Source: Margaritispora aquatica (Eukaryota > Ascomycota > Leotiomycetes > Helotiales > Discinellaceae). Taken from it: a DNA stretch of 64,000 nt. Shown piece by piece: positions 12,864 to 25,246 of the stretch. The notes beneath the pieces were generated by a model, which worked only from the letters and a program-made list of their open reading frames with translations, was not told the DNA's origin and did not search any database. Position numbers and translations under genes: made by a program. Numbering within the stretch: position 1 is the first letter of the stretch; the number at the start of each line of letters is the position of its first letter. The stretch is taken from the NCBI GenBank assembly GCA_007644065.1, contig VJWN01000010.1:1426001-1490000 (forward strand), written 5' to 3'.

Positions 12864-15800
12864 CTTGAAATACCACCACTATAATATGTGCTCAAATTCA
12901 GATCATCAAGATTCTATTTTGAATTAGAAAGTGATGCTGATACAGGATGAGAATCGAAATGATTTTGCAAAACTGAGAGGCTGACAGCGAGTGAGATATG
13001 GTTGACGAAGTGAGCTCTTTCAACTCAGAATCTTGGCTGTTGATCGAACTTCGAGTTGCACCTTCAATCGCACCTTCGAGTTTATCTCGGAAAAATCTTT
13101 CTGTGGTGAGAACTCGTATTGTCCGTGTAGATCGCGTCCAAGTTGTGCAGCAGATTGTATGTGTAAGTTGCGCCTTCCTCTCCAGTACAAGCGAAACTTT
13201 GTCAGTGCAGCCGAATCGACTTCTGTACGGCAAAAGTTGCCTCTTTCTGAGTGAAAATGTCAGAAAGACGTCCAGCCATTAAGCCGAACAAATTATCCCA
13301 GTTCTTTGAAGGTAATAGGATATAGAATTGATGGGGAGTGTGGGCGACAAGCGGCCTGTGGGACGGATGAACAGCAATTGATAAATGGCGTGAACTTACA
13401 TGAAAGATGCAGTTGAATAGACCGGATCGGTCGCAACAAGAGCACTCGATCTCTCTGACTTCTCCCTAGCTATCGATTCGTGTTTTCCCAGAGCTGGACT
13501 CAATCAAAACTTCCTGTGCTTGGTATTGCGTCGCGTCGCAAAGGTTATGACTCCACAGATCGAGGATTAAAGCAGAAAAACACAAGATAATGAAAACTGA
13601 AGCGATTTGATAAACACTTTGAGAAGAAGTGTCGTATCAAGTGGTCTGGAATCGTAGAGATCGAAAGACTAGCATTGATTGCCGGAGTAAGTAGGTGAAG
13701 ATCAGGTTGGTGTTGTAGAATTCTGTAGGAAGGTGCTCGCGAGGTGACTGAAGGGCAGCAGGTGGGTAGCGAAAACTTCAAAAATTTATAGAAAGTGCGT
13801 AAAGTATGGCGACGTTAAAGTAACTCGGCTGCAGCTTCCAATAGGTTGAACAATCTGAATATCCCCTTAAGGACCTGAGAAAATTGTTCTGATTTTCTAG
13901 GTTCCTTCCAGATGGATATTGTGTGTAGCCTTGTGAGATATTCATTCATGCTGTGCCTGCCGAAAACAATAACACAACAACGATGTCTTGTCCTTCACTA
14001 CTAGGAGATAGTATGGTGTATACGTTGAGAGTGAGATGGGGTTTCAAGAGTCTATGAAGGTCGAAAAGATAAACACCTCCCACTGAGCAGCTCCAGACCC
14101 TTTGAAATTGTTTTCAATGTCAACTTTTGAGTGTACTGAGAATGAAGTGGATGTTGAGCATAATAGCTAGGGTATTATATAGAACCAAGAATTTCTGTCA
14201 ACACACGCCATGAGAAGGAAGCGACATATATTATGATAATATCGTACCTCATTTGAAAGACAAGACAAGCGTGTGGCTGAAAATGTCTACCACGATTTCG
14301 AAGATCACCATTGCAACACAGCATAATCTCGACCTCCGAACCGCCTTGATTGGTGAAATAAGTCCTGCGAGAGAGGTTACTTCTTTTCATCTATGATTTC
14401 CGATTGGCGCTTGCCGACGGCTGCAACGCAGGAATAAGATGTCTCAACTGAGATATCGCGGAAGTTGACCCAGATGTCTTCAGATGAGAGACCTCCCTTG
14501 ATAACCATGAAGATCTTATCCATCTACAGAAGTGATACTTCTCATCTGTCAAGCCGCAAAACGAATAATATATGACAGCATGTTCTGGGGAGAAGATGAT
14601 CTTTTGGTCAAAAGTAAAACACTAGTTTTGCTTTTGCAACACAAGCCCTCCCACAACCTACATTCGGTTGCAAAACTGTACACAAAAGAAAACCAGAGTG
14701 CTAATATCTCAGCAAAAGGCGTGTCTCCGCTTGTAGCTTCGTATTCATTGCTTAGAATATTTGATGCTCATTGAAATGCAATGTGGCCGTTGCGCTTAAA
14801 TTCCTTTGCGTAAGAGTACCGTTCCGCCAGCGTTTCTTGAACTTGTTTGACATCTGATGGGAAAAACAGATAAAAAGTGGATTGGTATATTACGAAAGAG
14901 GCGTCTTAGTGTTCAGAACTTGTAGCCTTGGTGGCGGATAGCTTTATGTACAGTATAATGTTGCAATTGTTATTTAGGTATGTAAGTTGATTTCCGAAAA
15001 TCGGAGTGCAACTGTAGCCTGACTAACTGAAGCACTTGATGGGACCACATGATTCAAACGCGTGGTGGAGCTCGATACCTATCTTACGTTCTCATAGAGA
15101 AGACTTCGGGTTTGATACCATCGTGAGCCGACCAAAGTGATATAGAGAAGATGTAGTAAAGCTGAGGCTCGTCGTGGTGCTTTTCCTGCGTAGTATTTGA
15201 AATTCAAAAGAGCTGTCGAGCCGTGACTCAGTTACCAACGGTACCAACTATGCGATTTCACAACCAGAGGCTCATTGGCGCGAGTCATTGCCAACTGGGC
15301 ACAGCGTGTGTGTTCAAATATCGGGGCCGTGGTATCATATTTTAAATTGCTTTTTTTCTGTAGGCTATGGCGCCGCTGTCACCACCAGTTTTCTGGAGAT
15401 GAGCGGGAGATATGCAGTACCTTACCCGAGTCGTTTGATTGTGCATCATCTGGATCTCGGTTCATTGTAGTTAGCATTGAAATTCAGAGAAGTGATAGAA
15501 GAAAAGCATGAGTGTGCACTCACTGATAAAAAGGCATCTTAGAATTTGTTTGGGATGCTCTGGGCCACACTGTAAGGTAGCTCCTGATGGGGTAGTTACC
15601 ACTATCCTCGCTTCGGGCTACAAAACAACAATCGTCACACAACTTTCACGTTCCTGGGGCCATATAAGATAGAATTCCACATGGTCAACTCAAATTAGGT
15701 AAGATCTGCATTTGATGTTGGCATTAATGTTATGGTCATGGTTGAGAGCTTCATGAGAATGTAAGATGTATGAACAATTTCCGAAAGAAATCCGTACTCA

Positions 15801-16156
15801 CTCATTCTAGTAGTTGGGGAGAGTCAATGCCTGGCAGCGCCTGAAACGACTTTTGAAGCATAGCCAAAAATAGTGGATGGGACGAATTATAGAACAGTAA
15901 ACTCTCAAATCAAGGAATGCTGTCTACCTTGTTTGATTGTTCTATGATGTGGATGAACCGGCAATATCTGCCTACATGGCAGGTAAAAACCCCAAGGGGT
16001 TCGTAAACACACCTAAACTAGCTGTGATCAGATTCTCAAATCGACATATTTTTTGCGTGCTCATAGAGTGGATCTATACTCCTACAACAGTGCCCAAAGT
16101 TTCCCCACCATTAACCATTACAATATTGCAACATCATTTTTTTGATAGTCTTCAAA
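12864..16156. other. Intergenic region, includes upstream region of GAF gene
   Basis: About 3.3 kb without a supported gene. The first kilobase probably carries the promoter and 5' leader of the GAF-domain gene. The rest is the 3' flank of the GT17 gene and unassigned sequence with short, non-coding-like frames. Confidence 0.5.
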
Positions 16157-17347
16157 CTATTCCCCTGGTATATCGCCGTCAAAATAATCCGTAAATCCAG
16201 CATTGGGTCCATCTCTGTTCAGCAGATATTTCCATCTATTCCGGTCTGCTTTCAGATATTCGGGAATGTCCTCATTATCCTCAATTCTGAGATACATCTC
16301 TCCCTTTCTATCCCATAAATCCTTGCCTTTCCGAACCCTGTCCATAATTCTTGTAGGATCCCTGAACACCTCTTGGTTAAGTCCTGTATGGCTGAAGCTG
16401 GACATCTTTGTGAGAACTTGCTCAATAGTCTCAAAACAAGTGCTACAATGCCAACCGGCATTGAATAAATCTGCTTTATCCCACCAGCCGACAAGTCGAT
16501 TGCCTCCTTCACCATTCCGCAGATCGGCTGGCAGGATTGTGTTCTTGACCCCTCCATATATTGTCGCTTGTCCGTGGGCCCATTCGACTCCTTTATGGAG
16601 GTTTTGGAAGCCGTAGTAATAGAAGCGACTTCGAATAGTGATACGTTTGGGTATATCGCAATTGCGCAGCACCATCAATGTTGCAGGTCGCGGAATCTCA
16701 TCGACGTCACTAACAACAATAATGTCTCCTAAATGTGCTTCTTGGCTACCCTTGAGTCCAGTAAATGTCTGAAGAAACATCGCATTTCGCTGGTAGTCTT
16801 CGAGATCCCACGTCCTCTTAACATTTATTGGTGGATTTTCGAGTAGATGGTAAATGATCTTGTCATGGAACTCTTTCAGGCGATCCCAATTATCCCTCAA
16901 GTACAGCGGCTTGGCTTTTCCTGTAAACGTTACAGCGCTTTCTATTATGACGAAATAATCGACAGTCGCTGCCAGAGTATGCAGCCTAATTTCCAGCCAG
17001 TCCAGCTCGTCGTTGATCATCAGAAGATCATACACTTTCCGCCGAGTTTCCCTTAGTGGATATGGCTTCCATAGATGCGCCAAACATAACGATTCAGCCT
17101 CTGGAAGAGGTAGGAAGCCATGGTGCTCGACCTCTTTGGCAGGATCCGGACGATGGGATGCCTCGAAGTCGATGTCGGCTCTGGTGATAGTATGCGCTGC
17201 TTTCGCAAAAGGATGCTTTCGGTCGTTCCAGGTAAGAAATAGGTAGAGAACGGCAAGAGCAAAGAGGATGTGTTTCCAACGGTTACGACAGACGTGTAAA
17301 AGCCCTCGGCATCGTCTCCGTACCCCAGAGGTGAGATGAAGCAACAT
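16157..17347 (-). CDS. Glycosyltransferase family 17 protein (beta-1,4-N-acetylglucosaminyltransferase-like)
   Basis: Single exon, 396 aa. A short basic N-terminus is followed by a membrane segment at about residues 26-42 (ILFALAVLYLFLTW), giving a type II Golgi-type topology. The GT17 core follows: KVYDLLMINDELDWLEIRL, then YFVIIESAVTFTGKAKPLYL and the acidic metal-binding stretch VVSDVDEIPR. These match the family of GnT-III-like enzymes that add a bisecting GlcNAc in animals. In fungi the acceptor is unknown, so activity on secreted-protein glycans is inference. The ATG at 17347 gives the membrane anchor directly, which supports this start. No intron is needed. Confidence 0.9.
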   Translation of the reverse strand: MLLHLTSGVRRRCRGLLHVCRNRWKHILFALAVLYLFLTWNDRKHPFAKAAHTITRADIDFEASHRPDPAKEVEHHGFLPLPEAESLCLAHLWKPYPLRETRRKVYDLLMINDELDWLEIRLHTLAATVDYFVIIESAVTFTGKAKPLYLRDNWDRLKEFHDKIIYHLLENPPINVKRTWDLEDYQRNAMFLQTFTGLKGSQEAHLGDIIVVSDVDEIPRPATLMVLRNCDIPKRITIRSRFYYYGFQNLHKGVEWAHGQATIYGGVKNTILPADLRNGEGGNRLVGWWDKADLFNAGWHCSTCFETIEQVLTKMSSFSHTGLNQEVFRDPTRIMDRVRKGKDLWDRKGEMYLRIEDNEDIPEYLKADRNRWKYLLNRDGPNAGFTDYFDGDIPGE

Positions 17348-18347
17348 TGCGCTGGCAGACTAATTTGCGTTCGATATAATAAAGTTTGCGCTACCGAGAC
17401 ATGATTGAGGAATTGCCCGGCAAGAAGTTGGACAATGGACGACGGAGTAGACCAGAGAGAGGTTCAATTGTCAACCTTCTTTCCTGCGCCGCATGCGCAT
17501 GCCATGGCATAGAGATACGAGATGATGGCTGTTGCACCATTCGACAAGCTCTCCGGTCTCCCCTGTTGAAAAGGGCTGGGGCCTAGTATGTTTGAGCTCC
17601 GGGCACCGTTTGTGTTAGTGAAGTGTGGGTTAGCGAGATGCTTGACATACATGGCAGATCATGGTCGCCACAGGCGAGAGAGAGAGAGTGTGTGAAAGTA
17701 TTGTGAATTTTCTACATTTTCATAATCAAACCAAGCGTAAAGGGACCAGAACCCTGTGCATGTACTGTGCGTGAGTATATGCGCAAGATATTAGTATTGA
17801 AAAACTTGGTGGACAAAATAGATGAAGAAAAACAATAATGCGATGTTGATGTTGGACAACAAATACTCGCCGACCGACTTGCAGGTTACCCTTGATACAA
17901 AGAATTACATCGCGCAAGTGTCAATGCAATTTCATACGTCAAATATAATCCTCCATCATACTATTCATGTTGAGAAAGTAATAGTCACCTGGTCCTTATC
18001 GTCCTTTCGTAGGCAAGCTGAAAACAAACACTAGGCAAGGCAGGTGGTGGTTGTCACCACCTTATGCAAGGCTGATTGATGGTTGCTCTTGGGTTTTGTG
18101 ATGATACCAATATCGAACCCCAACAAATCCCAAAGCTTCATAGTTTCTCAAATACGACATGAGACGATCGTTTTCCGCTGTGTTTAGCCATGGAAAGCTA
18201 CCTCTCTTGAGGCCTCCAGGCAACTAGACATGTTGAGACAAGCACTATTGGGCTTCAGAACTCAGCCTCGCTCTTAGCACAAGACCTAGATTTAAAAGCG
18301 ATCATCCTTCCAAAGGAATTCGATACAGAGCAACTGGCGATTGCACA
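17348..18347. other. Divergent intergenic region
   Basis: About 1 kb between the divergent GT17 gene and the gene starting at 18348, so it should hold both promoters. A short GA run is present near 17681. No coding frame was supported. Confidence 0.5.
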
Positions 18348-20760
18348 ATGAGCCAGGTGAAGAACAAACTGCTTGGCTTGTTCAGGAGGGGTACTGTCTC
18401 GGAAGGCAGTGGTGAAAGAGCTGAGCGAAAGGTGAATGTGAAAAGGCTCTACAGAAGATAAAGACTGACAAAGGGACAGGATCGCGAAAGAGATAGAGAT
18501 CATGACAAGGAGAGGGAAAAAGACCGAAATCCTGAGCGCAGGCATCGCAGAGCAGCACATTCAGATCATGGGCGGGAGCGACGTTCTGCTGATCAGCGGA
18601 GGCCGAGTAGAGCCCACGAGCATAGAGCACACACTCCGCAGACTCGCTCAGAACCCAGACGGTCATCTGGCGCAAGACCTATTCCAACTCCAAGTCCGCA
18701 GCCGATTCTCACGCAATGGCCACCCCGAGGATATGCGCTAGACGAGAGCATATCGCAAGGGAAAGCAATGCAATTGATTGCCTCGGGAACGCCAGTCTTC
18801 AAGGGTCGGAGACAGCCCATTGCGCATGCATCAGACGAATACTATCACCTGTTCGCGACCTGTGAAGGTGTCAGTAATGTGGGAAGTGACCGTGGCGGGG
18901 TGATGTGCGAACCTTTTGATTCTTGGACAATGAACCTGCAAAGTTCGAGCGAGGCAGAACACCCATGGGAAACGCTGGAGCAACCAAGTATGGCTTTCTA
19001 CCTAGGAGCCTTGCCAGGCACCATCACGCTCAATCACTGGGTGACTTTATCTGGAAATCCGGCACCAATAATGGAGTTGAGAGACCCAGGAGTGAAAGCT
19101 CGTGATGTGGAGTTGTCTGTTGTGCTTGAGAGATTGATCTACCTGGAAACAGGATTTGAGGAAAAATTTGAGGATCTGTTGTACAAAAATCTGTATACCA
19201 ATTTGCTGAGGGATCCTGAAAAGTATTTAAATCCCCATCGATCCATGGAGAAGCAAATCACGGACTTGATTCTGGTGCTTTCAAGAAAGGATTGGATCGA
19301 TTTTAGCAAGCCTGAAAATCAGGTCGTTGCGAAATTTTTCGCCAATGTGACATATACAGAACGCGGACAGTACAAGATATTTTTCCATCAGCTATTGCTG
19401 AGCATGGAGCTCTATATGAGAATCCACAGCAAACAACATGCAGCGAAACCCAAAGAAAAACTTCTTGCTCAGTTGCCGTCACGAATAGCTTGGGATCTGG
19501 CTTTGGCGAGAAGATGGAGAGAATGCATGACTATTGAAAAGTTCAACACTGCCGGTAAGGCATCCCAAAGTGAGTTTACTTCCAACATAGACCGAGAATC
19601 CTCCTGATGCTACAACAGTACGTTTTCATCTTGAGGCAAAGAAAGATCAAGTTAAGGCACTGCGGAAATTTGCAAAGGCTATGAAATGGCCTAATCTCGC
19701 AAGAGTAGACGATGTTCTAAAAGAAAGAGATCCAGAGCACCAGCCGCTCGAGGACCGAAGCTCTGATGCAATGTCATATTTCACTGGAATGGTTCTACCC
19801 GGAGTTACACTGCCATGGCTTATTATGAACACTCTGATTGATTGCGATGATGATGCAAGCAAATCCAATGCCCTTGCAGAACTTACGCATATGCACCCGG
19901 CCTCTGGCTTCCAGTACAAAAGTACAACATACTGGTCAGCTACTTCAATTGTTGGTAAAGTTCTAGCACCAACATGCCGCTCTATTGGCGGCTGGGTTGG
20001 TCCTGCTCGTCCAGCACCCGATCTGGCACGGAATCAGATCGCAAGAATCAGACAACGAAAACCCAAACAAGGGTTAGAATTGGAAGATGTTAGAAGTATG
20101 ACAGAGAGATCGGATCCTCTTGGACCTCCTGCTCAACAGTATCCTGTATCTGATTACGAACTACTGCAGCCTGAGCTTGACGGTTACTTCTTCATCAATA
20201 CCGTTCGTGTTGAAAAGCTAGCTTTAAGGCCAGTATCAATTGCAAGCGCACCCGAAAATGCAAACAAGGACAAACCTGTTGTTTGTGATGCATCTATTCA
20301 ATTTGCAGTCGATGGACAGTCATGGCCTCTGAGATTGAGCTATGATGTATCGTACATAGCTGCGTCTCCTTGTGCTCGAGGTCCTCATCCTTTGTTTTTC
20401 GACTACATATTCAAATCTGTCAAGGTTGACGGTATCCTCACTATTCGGGATTGGGGCAGTTTGAATGGAGGTCTAGGCTCTGTTGGCTCTGGGTCAAACA
20501 GTGCTGTTGGTGCTAAAAGCAGTGAAAAAGGGAAAGATCGCGATATTGACAATGAGACAGAAAAGGTTCTTGTCATTGAAGCATTCGGTGTGCCGGACAA
20601 TGAGGTTCTAGCTCGCGCCTGGTGTAGTCATTGGGGCTTATGTGCAATTGTTGCGAATGTTAAGAGGACCTGCATGGCGTGTGCTATTCGGGAAGCTTAT
20701 GCTGCTTGCTTGAATGTGGTTATACTGGTTCAAGAGCAGGTTCTTAATGATGATGTATGA
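18348..20760 (+). CDS. Unrecognised 771-aa protein with charged RD/RE/RS-rich N-terminus
   Basis: Three exons join in frame: 18348-18431, 18480-19569 and 19619-20760, with introns of 48 and 49 bp. The first exon (MSQVKNKLLGLFRRGT...) is inferred because the main frame is blocked by a stop just upstream of a good branch site (CTGAC) and CAG acceptor. Residues about 29-100 are rich in Arg, Asp, Glu and Ser, resembling RS/RD-type disordered regions, and a Pro-rich PIPTPSPQP segment follows. The remainder is a globular-looking region without a motif I recognise, containing helical stretches (LERLIYLETGFEEKFEDLL) and a Cys-containing C-terminus (RTCMACAIREAY). No function is proposed. Coding support comes from length and from two clean splice junctions. 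Confidence 0.75.
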
Positions 20761-21644
20761 ATGAATAAACGAAGGAACTGGTTGGAAGGAGATGTGGGCT
20801 TTCTATGCGTATTAAGGTATGAAGACATGACATGATGGGCACTGTGCCAGTATCAACGTGGTTGGTGGCCTAGATCGGCAAGGAAGTCTGGATGGAGCAT
20901 TGGTTATGGGACATGGCAAGAGGTTAAAGGGCAATGGTGGCATTGAGTGTGAGGTACCTTATACCCGGCGTTTAAATTTTTGTCCTACATGGTCCATTGG
21001 GCCTCAACCGCATGCAAGTAAGTCTGTCTTTACAACGTTTTTGCCTGAACATATGTGTCAGCGGATGAGAAGGCTCTTTACGATGCATTTTTCGCATGGC
21101 AACGAGGTCGGCCAAGCTCATCTTCGTCAACGCCAACACCTAGCAGATGTACAAGTATCTAAGTATCTAAGTATCACAACTATTTGATGGAAACCATGCT
21201 TTCCAATGTGCATAGCGATTAAGCATATTTTAGGGCGTCAACCCTAAACTCTTTTGACCTCTATTTTATATTCGACGATGATAAACTTTGTCCGAGGGCC
21301 CCACCTCGGAATGGCATCGCCATAGATCTAAGCACCTGTATATGCTTTTGCAGTAACGGGCTACACTGACGTACTCGCTTGCTCCGTCGGCTTTACGAAC
21401 ATCGTGCAGCATGTGGATCTGAGTGTGCTGCACTGATGATCGGGCGCCGATCTATATATCAGCTATGCTGTCTCTTACCACGGATCAATGCTTAATTATT
21501 CGTTTTTGCGTCAGCTTTTATCCTCTCCTAATTCCCATCCAAAGAGTGATCCTTGGCGTCTGTTCGCCACTTGAACCTTAAAGTAAGCTCCTTGCTGTCA
21601 AGTGTTACCTCCCGCACACTAAAGCCCGGGTACAAATTTAGATA
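20761..21644. other. Intergenic region with a short octanucleotide repeat
   Basis: Holds the 3' flank of the preceding gene and the promoter of the reductase gene. A TATA-like ATCTATATATC lies near 21450. An AAGTATCT unit is repeated nearly three times at 21153-21175. No gene was supported. Confidence 0.5.
21153..21175. repeat. Tandem octamer AAGTATCT, about 2.9 copies
   Basis: Three consecutive copies of AAGTATCT (the last lacking its final T). Simple repeat with no evident function. Confidence 0.8.
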
Positions 21645-22773
21645 ATGGATTTTAGTCAGAACTCGGACAAACTCGTCCTAGTGACAGGTATAAATGGCTA
21701 CATGGGCTCCCAAATTGCAGCCCAATTCTTAGAAAAGGGCTTTAAGGTTCGAGGAACTGTACGCAATCTTTCGAAGGGGTTGAATATCAAGCGTGTCTTG
21801 GAGGGAAAATATGGGGATAGCGAGGTTGAGCTTGTCGAAGTTGAGGACATCAACATTGAAGGTACTTTCGACGAAGCTGTCAAGGGTAGGTCTTACGCCT
21901 CCACTTTCCAAATTTGAAAAATACCCTCTTACAAAAAACAGGAGTGTATGCAATTTCATACACTGCATCAATTACAAGTATCTCACCAGATCCCGAGAAG
22001 GTTATCGCCCAAGTCGTTGCCTCCGTCCTCTCTATCCTCAACTCGGCTTTGGCTCACGCTCAGCCTACCCTTAGGCACTTCGTCTACACCTCGTCGTCTG
22101 CAGCTGCCGTGCGAGCTGTTGCTGATGTCCCACGAGATGTCACTTCCAACACGTGGAATGACCTGGATATGACAGAAGCTTGGATGCCGGAGACTCGAAG
22201 ACAAAATGGACATGGCTGGATCGTGTACGGTGCAAGCAAAGCTATGGCTGAGAAGGCACTTTGGGATTGGGTAAAAGATAAAGAGGTGGGTTTTAGTGTT
22301 AATGCTATACTGCCTGCTACTTGCATTGGACCTGTACTGTGTAAGGAAGAAGCGAGCAGCACTGGACCGATGATTAGAGAAGTGTATGAGGGACGACTGG
22401 AACACGTATTGGGTGTGGCACCTCGTAAGCTTTCGAACTCTCACCTATCTAGGGAAACCATCTAACAAAACCAGAACACTTCGTCTCTATTGAAGACACA
22501 GCCCGACTCCATGTTGCGCCTGTTCTCTTTCCAGATGTAAGGAATCAGCGTCTGTTTGCTTGGAATGCGCCCTATAATTGGAACAGCGTGTTGCATGTTT
22601 TGCGAGAAGTGCGGCCGGAGAAAAAGTTCCAAGATGACGTCCAGGGCCTTGGAGAAGATTTGACTACGGTTGAAAATGGCGATGCAGAGGCGCTGCTAAA
22701 GCGAATGGGAAGAGACGGATGGGTTGGATTACGGGAGTGTATTGTGGGGAACTTGGAGAGCTTGGGACTTTGA
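21645..22773 (+). CDS. Extended short-chain dehydrogenase/reductase (ketoreductase / cinnamoyl-CoA reductase-like)
   Basis: Three exons (21645-21885, 21942-22424, 22475-22773) give 340 aa. The N-terminal NAD(P)-binding motif TGINGYMG fits the extended-SDR TGxxGxxG pattern. A conserved Arg in VRGTVRN suggests NADPH preference. The catalytic Ser lies in FVYTSSSAA, and the YxxxK pair is seen in YGASKAMAE. This is the NAD-dependent epimerase family branch that contains Gre2-type methylglyoxal/ketone reductases and dihydroflavonol or cinnamoyl-CoA reductases. The real substrate cannot be told from sequence. It lies about 4 kb from a hydrolase, acyltransferase and regulator gene, so a role in a small metabolite pathway is possible but unproven. 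Confidence 0.9.
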
Positions 22774-23794
22774 AGTTGCCTACTGCTGGATCATGAACTA
22801 CAAGATCAGGTGCAGTGTTTCTGTCTTTCTCGACAAGTCTTTGCACATACACACTTGGAGCACGGTATTTCTCCAAAAGAGCTTTGGTCTATCGCTTCAT
22901 TGTGCAAATCGGCAGTGATACCTATAAATTTTGATTTGGATTGGATTTGTGTTCAAATTTCTTGATGGCCTGGATTTTCGTCGATCACGGATGCCTTCAA
23001 CTTCTTGTTATGGGATAAGTCATCCCTCTGTCCCTCTTATTCTCTGTTACCTAGGTAGGTGGTCAGCTTATGCAAAGAAAAAACGATTCTCGAAGGAGCA
23101 TATTACCGTGAACTTTGTTCCTCAATCTGATGCATACCAACTCTAAGCTACGAGCTGAATCCCTGATACTATATCTACCTAAGATAGTAGGTAGTCTCAA
23201 ATTGCTATCCCACAGTCATGTGTCCATCCTCGCTTGCAGACTCTACGACATTTGTTGAGCAGCACTTAGCTTCCCCGATATGGGAATTCTCATATCCGAT
23301 GATAGATCCTTTAGAGGTTGAGGGGATGCGAAGAAGGATTCTCTTGACGGGATGTTGGAGCTTTCGCCATCCATCCTACACCGACTTTCTTGAAGTGGCA
23401 GAAGTGCACACTGTATGCGGGAGACGGTTGGCTTCATGCGCAAATCATGAAATCAAGATGGACTTAGTGTTGCTGTCATCGTTAAGAAGGGCGCTTTCTG
23501 GAATGGCAGACAAAAAGAACTTCTCGCCATGTGAGATTGGCTCGGATACGGGGCTAATGCCCCAGGACGGTAGAAGGTCACTTCACAACCTCAATTCAGC
23601 TATCATGATGCATGAGGCGGCTCAAAGAGAAGCAGTGGCAATAATAGCTCACTCAATTTAGAAAATAACGGTGTCGGGCAACAGAGCTTCATTGAAAAAT
23701 TTGAGCAATCAATAGAGCGGATCGTCTCCATTTGACCTTATTGACCCCCGGATTATCATGGGAATAATATCTTGTGCTAACACCATCCAAAGAT
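22774..23794. other. Intergenic region with one weak ORF
   Basis: About 1 kb. It contains a 147-codon ATG frame at 23218-23661 on the plus strand without recognisable motifs or introns. I could not support it as a gene and list it among the rejected items. Confidence 0.4.
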
Positions 23795-24049
23795 TTAGAT
23801 ATTCTCCACACCAGTTCCGTTACCACTTTCTCCACCACTGGTACCAATGAACCCCATATAAGGGTTCTTGAGATTCATCTCGCCATCATTTATACTATAT
23901 TGGTAAGTTTCAGGAATCATGTTGGCAATTGATGAACTAAAGGAAAGAGTGTCAGGAATGGCGACAAAGATTTGGAGCGATTTGGGAAGAGGTTACCTTT
24001 TTGATGAGGGGTGTTGATTCTTAAGTTGTTTTTGAGACGACGAGAAATT
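23795..24049 (-). CDS. Tiny Gly-rich-tailed protein, copy A (N-terminus unresolved)
   Basis: Two exons are clear: 24049-23997 and 23936-23795, joined by a 60-bp intron with a TTTAG acceptor. A further upstream intron (GTACAC donor, perfect TACTAAC branch site, GTAG acceptor) precedes the first listed exon, so a 5' exon exists, but it shows no in-frame ATG. If translation starts at the internal ATG in the last exon, the product is about 41 aa (MIPETYQYS...). The C-terminus reads GFIGTSGGESGNGTGVENI. Copy B at 24975-25246 has the same exon layout and a matching tail, which is the main evidence that this is a real gene. No family was recognised. Confidence 0.5.
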
Positions 24050-24974
24050 CTACCATTTGTTAGTACGGTGAAGGTATGAGAGGCGCTGTGGAAGAGTGTA
24101 CCTTGAAGGGAGATGGGAGGGATGGTTAGATGAAGAGGTAAAATGATGGGAGAATATATGATTAAATACTTGAAAGTCTGGGTTCTTGCTTGTCCAAAGC
24201 GTGCTGGCATTCGACCTTCTTTCGATTCTCCAAATCCTCTGCCGTGTCTCTCATTCAGCAGCGTCCAGTCATTGTTGTACTCTTTTGTGTATCTCAACCC
24301 GTGTATATTCTTCTAATTTCGTTAATGATACGCGAGTTGCGTCGAGGGCTTTGACCAGTAGAAGCGGTCAGTTGAGAGAGAATCATCCTTTTCTAAAAGA
24401 GTGGTTGTGAGAGTTGCATGATATATCTGTGAATAGTTCGATTGTAGACTGAGTTCGGTTATATGCCCCGTCTGTGTCTCAACATACAGCATGTCTTCCC
24501 GTGAAGACTGCAGGAGGAGCATATGTTCCGTCCCTCTCTCATGTATTTACCTTGATTTGAACCGCTTCTATTCACGTTCATTGACCAGATGTTTCCCGCT
24601 CTTGTTCCGTGTCTTTCCTTTGCGCATGTATTGGACAACAATTGCGTGGAGGCTGGCTGAATGGAAGCTTTCCCAAGCGAGGTCCAAACCAGAGCATTCA
24701 ATGCTACAGAATTTCTTTCTCGTGCGCTTAGGCTCGAGAACCGTCTGTGATTGTGGCGAATGGCAGGACTTGAGTCCTTCGCCTTTCGCTTAGCGGGAAA
24801 TGATTTTACACTCATGTAATTTGCAGCAGAATTCATATCGAGACCACGAAAATAGTTGAGATTGCAATTTCATTGAAAGGACAGGACAGCCAATTGTTAA
24901 GAGACGTCTCCCTTTGGCCCAGGCGACACCCAAATTACCTATTCTAGCTAGTACCCGTCAAAAACCTCAGTTGT
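24050..24974. other. Spacer between the two tiny paralogues
   Basis: Holds the 5' part of copy A and the 3' flank of copy B. A 125-codon minus-strand frame (24459-24836) shows no homology and no clear splice sites. Confidence 0.4.
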
Positions 24975-25246
24975 TTAGACAGTCTCAACACCCGCCCCGC
25001 TTCCACTCTCGCCTCCGTTGGTACCCATAAAGAAAGGAGGATATTGCGCTTTCTTGAGGCTCTCAACGAAAACCCCACTTCCGCTCTTGCCAACAAATCT
25101 AGATGCTCCAGAAATCATGTTTGAGGTGCTTTGATCTGAGGAATTTTAGCTAAATAAGTCACGAAGTTATCAAAAAGAGCTTACGTTTTAGAGTAAGTGG
25201 ACTCGAAATCTTGCTTGGTGTTCTTTTGCCAGGAGGTGAGGAGATG
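24975..25246 (-). CDS. Tiny Gly-rich-tailed protein, copy B (N-terminus unresolved)
   Basis: Paralogue of copy A. Exons 25246-25185 and about 25128-24975, the intron having a GTAAGC donor. The acceptor that preserves the frame is an AAAG at 25129-25130, while the nearer consensus CTCAG would shift the frame, so this junction is uncertain. An upstream intron with a GACTAAT branch site ends at 25247. From the internal ATG the product would be about 47 aa, ending FFMGTNGGESGSGAGVETV. The shared elements with copy A are SxxQKxxxK in the middle exon, xSNM before the last exon's Met, and GTxGGESGxGxGVE at the end. A membrane segment or signal peptide is not visible. The function is unknown. Confidence 0.5.

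Noticed and set aside
23218..23661. 147-codon ATG frame on the plus strand
   Set aside because: No motif, no introns, no recognisable protein character, and no gene neighbour that needs it.
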